From contig JAHYZZ010000006.1 of the NCBI GenBank assembly GCA_019424135.1, positions 49,604 to 85,173 on the forward strand: DNA of 35,570 nucleotides, read 5' to 3'. The notes beneath the pieces are model-generated. The model ran no database searches, was not told where the DNA came from, and saw only the letters and a list, made by a program, of their open reading frames with translations. The position numbers and the translations under genes are program-made. Shown one piece after another: positions 32,804-35,570 of this stretch (position 1 is its first letter; each line of letters begins with the position of its first letter). This stretch comes from Lachnospiraceae bacterium. Lineage in GTDB: Bacteria > Bacillota > Clostridia > Lachnospirales > Lachnospiraceae.

Positions 32804-33887
32804 AAAAAAGACGCGGTTTCCATTAAATGGAACATTTGAACTAACAGGACGATGTAATTTATCGTGCAAGATGTGCTTGGTTCGGGTTGACCAGAAACGG
32901 ATCCGGGAACTGGGATTTTATGAACGGGCCACGGAAGAGTGGATACATATGGCAGAGCAGGCTGCAAAAGCGGGGACGCTTAATTTGTTATTGACAGGCG
33001 GTGAGGTCTTGATCAGACCGGATTTTTGCGAGATTTATGAAGCAATCGCAAAAATGGGATTTTTACTGACCATTTATACAAATGCTACAATGCTGACAGA
33101 AAAAGTTATGGAGTTATTCCAGCGGTATCCTCCACACAAAATTGGCGTGACAATGTATGGCACTTCTAACACGACCTATCAGAAGCTTTGTGGATGTGAT
33201 GATGGGTATGATCGTTTTATAGATGGTGTAAAACAGCTTAATCGATTACCGTCATTGCTTGATTTGCGGACAACGGTTGTAAAAGATAATGTCAGTGATC
33301 TGCCACAAATGAAACAGTATGCAGCAAAGCTATTTGGAGATGAAAACCGGTTACATATTAGCCGATTTGTCTGCAAGTCTGTACGTGGTGGAATTTGTAA
33401 TCCTGAGAGCGTAAGGCTATCACCCGAAGATAGTGTTCGTTTTACAGAATCCTATTTATTAGAATTGGACAAGGAAATCAGGGAATCCGAAGCTAAGAAG
33501 CTTTACTTTTCAGAAAAGAAATTTAAAGTTCGGGCGAAGGAATATGAGAAAGAAGGACAGTATCTTTTTCAGGCGTGTCATGCAGGTCTGGACCAATATA
33601 CAATTAATTGGGCGGGAAATATGTATGCATGTGAATTATTGACACAAGGATACACAGAACCATTTAAAGATGGATTTATATATGCGTGGGAACATCTTTT
33701 AGAACAGTATCCGAAAGCAAAAAGGATCAGTAAGTGTGCAGAATGTAAATATGCTGTTGTATGTGAAACTTGCCCTGCCAATCGGATAGCGGAAACAGGG
33801 GACTGGTTTGGCATACCGGAATATGCGTGTAAAGAAGCCCGATATAAATATCAAATATTATCCAATATAGGATTCATAGATTCATAA
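32796..33887 (+). CDS. Radical SAM/SPASM peptide-modifying enzyme
   Basis: This 363-residue enzyme has the radical SAM cluster motif CNLSCKMC (Cys20, Cys24, Cys27) and a LLLTGGEVLIRPDF segment (the GGE motif). A full C-terminal SPASM domain follows: Cys261, then GNMYAC (Cys279), then Cys314, Cys317, Cys323, Cys326, and finally Cys345. These can hold two auxiliary iron-sulfur clusters. SPASM enzymes of this size make thioether or carbon-carbon cross-links, decarboxylations or epimerisations in peptides. The preceding PqqD-type gene overlaps by eight bases, and the putative substrate gene lies 22 bases downstream. GTG start at 32796 with AAAGGA upstream. The type of modification cannot be told from sequence. 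Confidence 0.88.
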   Translation: MNKKKTRFPLNGTFELTGRCNLSCKMCLVRVDQKRIRELGFYERATEEWIHMAEQAAKAGTLNLLLTGGEVLIRPDFCEIYEAIAKMGFLLTIYTNATMLTEKVMELFQRYPPHKIGVTMYGTSNTTYQKLCGCDDGYDRFIDGVKQLNRLPSLLDLRTTVVKDNVSDLPQMKQYAAKLFGDENRLHISRFVCKSVRGGICNPESVRLSPEDSVRFTESYLLELDKEIRESEAKKLYFSEKKFKVRAKEYEKEGQYLFQACHAGLDQYTINWAGNMYACELLTQGYTEPFKDGFIYAWEHLLEQYPKAKRISKCAECKYAVVCETCPANRIAETGDWFGIPEYACKEARYKYQILSNIGFIDS

Positions 33888-33909
33888 ATTAAATAGGGAG
33901 GAAACTATA

Positions 33910-34305
33910 ATGAGAGAATATGAGAGTCCAAAATTTGATTTTCAGGAACTGAAACTTTTTGAGCGAGTTGCAGATACATGTTGGGGAACCGCTTCCATTT
34001 GGCTGGACACGAATGGCGACAGCATTATTTCCAATATTGATATTCAGTTATCTACTGGCGGTGGATGTAAAGGTAATGAATCTGCTGGCAATATTAATAA
34101 TGCGATTGGAGAATTTAATAACATAGCTAATGCGTATAACAATAACAAAGATTTAAGTGCAGTGGCTCAATATAATCCTGCTTTGGCTGAATATTTGAAG
34201 GCCAATCCCGAAGCTGTCCTGAATCCGATTACTGCAACAGCAAATTCAAACTGGGCAAATACAAAGGAATCAAGCGGTGGTGGAATTATCATTGACAGGA
34301 GCTGA
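33910..34305 (+). CDS. Putative RiPP precursor peptide, 131 residues
   Basis: This protein has no recognised domain. Its N-terminus MREYESPKFDFQELKLFERV carries a YxxP motif (Tyr4, Pro7), known from leader peptides bound by PqqD-type RRE proteins. It leads into ADTCWG (Cys24-Trp25). A Ser/Thr/Asp/Ile-rich segment follows to a Gly-rich STGGGCKG with the only other cysteine (Cys53). The rest is rich in Asn and Ala (NNAIGEFNNIANAYNNN, Trp115), and the end is SSGGGIIIDRS with a C-terminal Ser. There is no signal peptide. It has the best ribosome site of the operon (GGGAGGAAAC) and an ATG start, fitting a product needed in excess. Precursor status is inferred from position, leader motif and composition. 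Confidence 0.62.
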   Translation: MREYESPKFDFQELKLFERVADTCWGTASIWLDTNGDSIISNIDIQLSTGGGCKGNESAGNINNAIGEFNNIANAYNNNKDLSAVAQYNPALAEYLKANPEAVLNPITATANSNWANTKESSGGGIIIDRS

Positions 34306-35182
34306 TTCGATAAAATATTTTGAGTTTGGAAATTTTGTTTTTGCGGTGTCGGATGAGTTAATTAGAAAAAGCAGTGACTTAGCTGCCGGACTAGAGAAAT
34401 TTTCTATAAAAAAGCCTAAGTTGATTGACTTTCTTTTAGCAACAAAGGATAAAATGCCAAACAATAGCGAAAAAGAACTATTGTTTGGCATTTCTGAGTG
34501 TACCTATCCGACATTTGCGCATCGATTTAACACGGGAGACTATGAATTTCAATTTCAACAGCCAAATGGTCAGTCGGGCTTAACCTTTTATATATCGAAA
34601 GAATGGTCAAAAATTATCTTATTGGAAGACGATACAGATGATAATGGATATATGCTTTTCAACCGGTTGGGTGCTTTGATTAACCTTGCTGTACTTGATC
34701 ACGATGCATGTGTATTTCATGGAGTTGTTATGGAATATCAGGGAAATGGAATTCTTGTTATGGCGTCAGCGGGAACCGGAAAGACCACACATACTGATAT
34801 GTGGGAAAAGCGGGAAAAGGCATTGATCATCAACGGAGATCGATGCTTATGCAGATGTATTGACGGAGTCTGGTACGCATTTGGCATGCCATGGGCCGGA
34901 TCGTCAGGAAAAGTTTTGAATTGGAAAGTGCAGATACATACTATTGTTATGTTGGAAAGAAGTCAAAACAACTATGTGGAAAGAATTTCCCCTTTTCATG
35001 CAGAGCTTTGTTTATTGCAGAGGATGTTTGCTCCTGTATCTAAGGGAGATTTACAGGAAAGGGCATTTGAATATGCGTATGATATTACTGTGAAAATTCC
35101 TGTGTTTAAATTAATGTGCCGACCAGATTACGAATCGGTAGATGTGCTAAAAAAAGCGATACAAGACCAACAAGTTGATTAA
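34277..35182 (+). CDS. HPr-kinase-like P-loop protein of the peptide cluster
   Basis: This is a 301-residue protein. The C-terminal half has HGVVMEYQGNGILVMASAGT, continuing into GKTTHTD, an HprK/PEP-carboxykinase-like P-loop with Lys169. INGDRCLCRC and a GMPWAGSSG segment typical of this group follow. Related kinases in paeninodin-type lasso peptide clusters phosphorylate the C-terminal Ser of the precursor. Here the precursor also ends in Ser, which makes the same role attractive but unproven. The N-terminal ~140 residues are a separate, unrecognised domain. GTG at 34277 (AAAGGA eight bases upstream) is the likely start, so the gene overlaps the last 29 bases of the precursor gene and is probably translationally coupled. 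Confidence 0.75.
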   Translation: MVELSLTGADSIKYFEFGNFVFAVSDELIRKSSDLAAGLEKFSIKKPKLIDFLLATKDKMPNNSEKELLFGISECTYPTFAHRFNTGDYEFQFQQPNGQSGLTFYISKEWSKIILLEDDTDDNGYMLFNRLGALINLAVLDHDACVFHGVVMEYQGNGILVMASAGTGKTTHTDMWEKREKALIINGDRCLCRCIDGVWYAFGMPWAGSSGKVLNWKVQIHTIVMLERSQNNYVERISPFHAELCLLQRMFAPVSKGDLQERAFEYAYDITVKIPVFKLMCRPDYESVDVLKKAIQDQQVD

Positions 35183-35249
35183 AGAAGGAAATGCGAGATC
35201 TTTGAATCTTTAAAAATGTAATACGAGTTGGCGGTGTGAAGGCAAAGAA

Positions 35250-35570
35250 ATGAATAAAAAAACATGGAATGTTTTATTAGAAAATCGTTTATCCTCAGCT
35301 ATAGGTAATGAAAGGCATGTCGAATTGATTGCCGCAAAAGAATTATTCCCCGCAATAGAAGAGCTGCTTGCCGAAGGTCGGCAGGCAGCTTTTACTGTGA
35401 CCGGGATGAGTATGTGGCCGCTTCTTTGTCACGGGAGAGATCAGGTAGTCGTAGAAGCCTGCCGGCCGGATCTGCTCTGCAGGGGAGATATCATTCTACT
35501 GAAGACTCATCTGGGTAATTATCTTCTGCACAGGATAACAAAGAAAACGGGTACCGAAGTAGTTACGACT
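35250..35570 (+). CDS. S24/S26-family (signal-peptidase/LexA-like) peptidase, 3' end outside window
   Basis: The open frame starts at ATG 35250, with GAAGG seven bases upstream, and is still open at the window end after 107 codons. After a helical N-terminus (ERHVELIAAKELFPAIEELL) it reads FTVTGMSMWPLLCHG, the catalytic-Ser motif of S24/S26 peptidases (Ser54). RGDIILLK and LLHRI follow, matching the strand with the general-base region and the next conserved block. There is no obvious N-terminal membrane segment, so it may be cytoplasmic. Such proteins recur in PqqD/HprK-like peptide clusters and are candidates for leader removal. It lies 67 bases after the kinase-like gene; that gap shows no clear promoter or terminator. 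Confidence 0.78.
   Translation, partial: MNKKTWNVLLENRLSSAIGNERHVELIAAKELFPAIEELLAEGRQAAFTVTGMSMWPLLCHGRDQVVVEACRPDLLCRGDIILLKTHLGNYLLHRITKKTGTEVVTT

Overview
The window looks like a chromosomal segment of a spore-forming, low-to-mid-GC Firmicute, most likely a gut-type member of the Clostridia (Lachnospiraceae-like; this is inference). Supporting signs are AddAB instead of RecBCD, an alpha/beta-type small acid-soluble spore protein, a PadR/HAAS/DUF4097/PspC operon, a two-subunit PyrK/PyrD dihydroorotate dehydrogenase, strong purine-rich ribosome binding sites, and sigma-A-type promoters with 17-base spacers. No rRNA, tRNA, CRISPR array or insertion sequence was seen.

Layout. 1-2520: the 3' part of hflX, a convergent AraC-type regulator, and a DapF-like epimerase in which both expected catalytic cysteines are serine. 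A perfect 43-base palindrome lies between the last two. 2529-9606: the addB-addA recombination nuclease/helicase operon with its own promoter and terminator. 9624-11718: an operon of PadR regulator, HAAS membrane protein, DUF4097 protein and PspC, driven by a consensus promoter that overlaps an AT-rich dyad. 11790-12813: a spore protein gene and a divergent WecG/TagA-like gene. 12915-17928: a CdaR/PucR-type regulator followed by ftsE, ftsX, a coiled-coil M23 peptidoglycan hydrolase and an S41 PDZ protease, which together resemble a cell-separation module. 17938-25143: pyrimidine synthesis (pyrC, pyrF, pyrK, pyrD, pyrE). Between pyrD and pyrE sit a duplicated DUF1538 membrane protein, a tandem PII-like protein and a 31-codon ORF. 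25161-28235: a 50-residue membrane protein, a VanZ-like protein, an unrecognised two-helix membrane protein and a long M29-type aminopeptidase. 28221-31840: purE, purM, purN and purD with a promoter at the start and a terminator at the end.

The most interesting part is the right end, 31841-35570, which is visibly more AT-rich. It holds an XRE regulator divergent from an operon encoding a PqqD-type peptide chaperone, a radical SAM/SPASM enzyme, a 131-residue putative precursor peptide, an HPr-kinase-like P-loop protein and an S24/S26-type peptidase cut by the window edge. This is a candidate RiPP (modified peptide) system of a type I cannot match to a named class. The chaperone begins with a segment that resembles the precursor leader, including a YxxP-like motif. 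The precursor is unusually long and Asn-rich and ends in Ser next to the kinase-like gene. The two divergent promoters carry the same operator-like sequence at the same position relative to their -10 boxes. Export and further modification genes are expected beyond the window.
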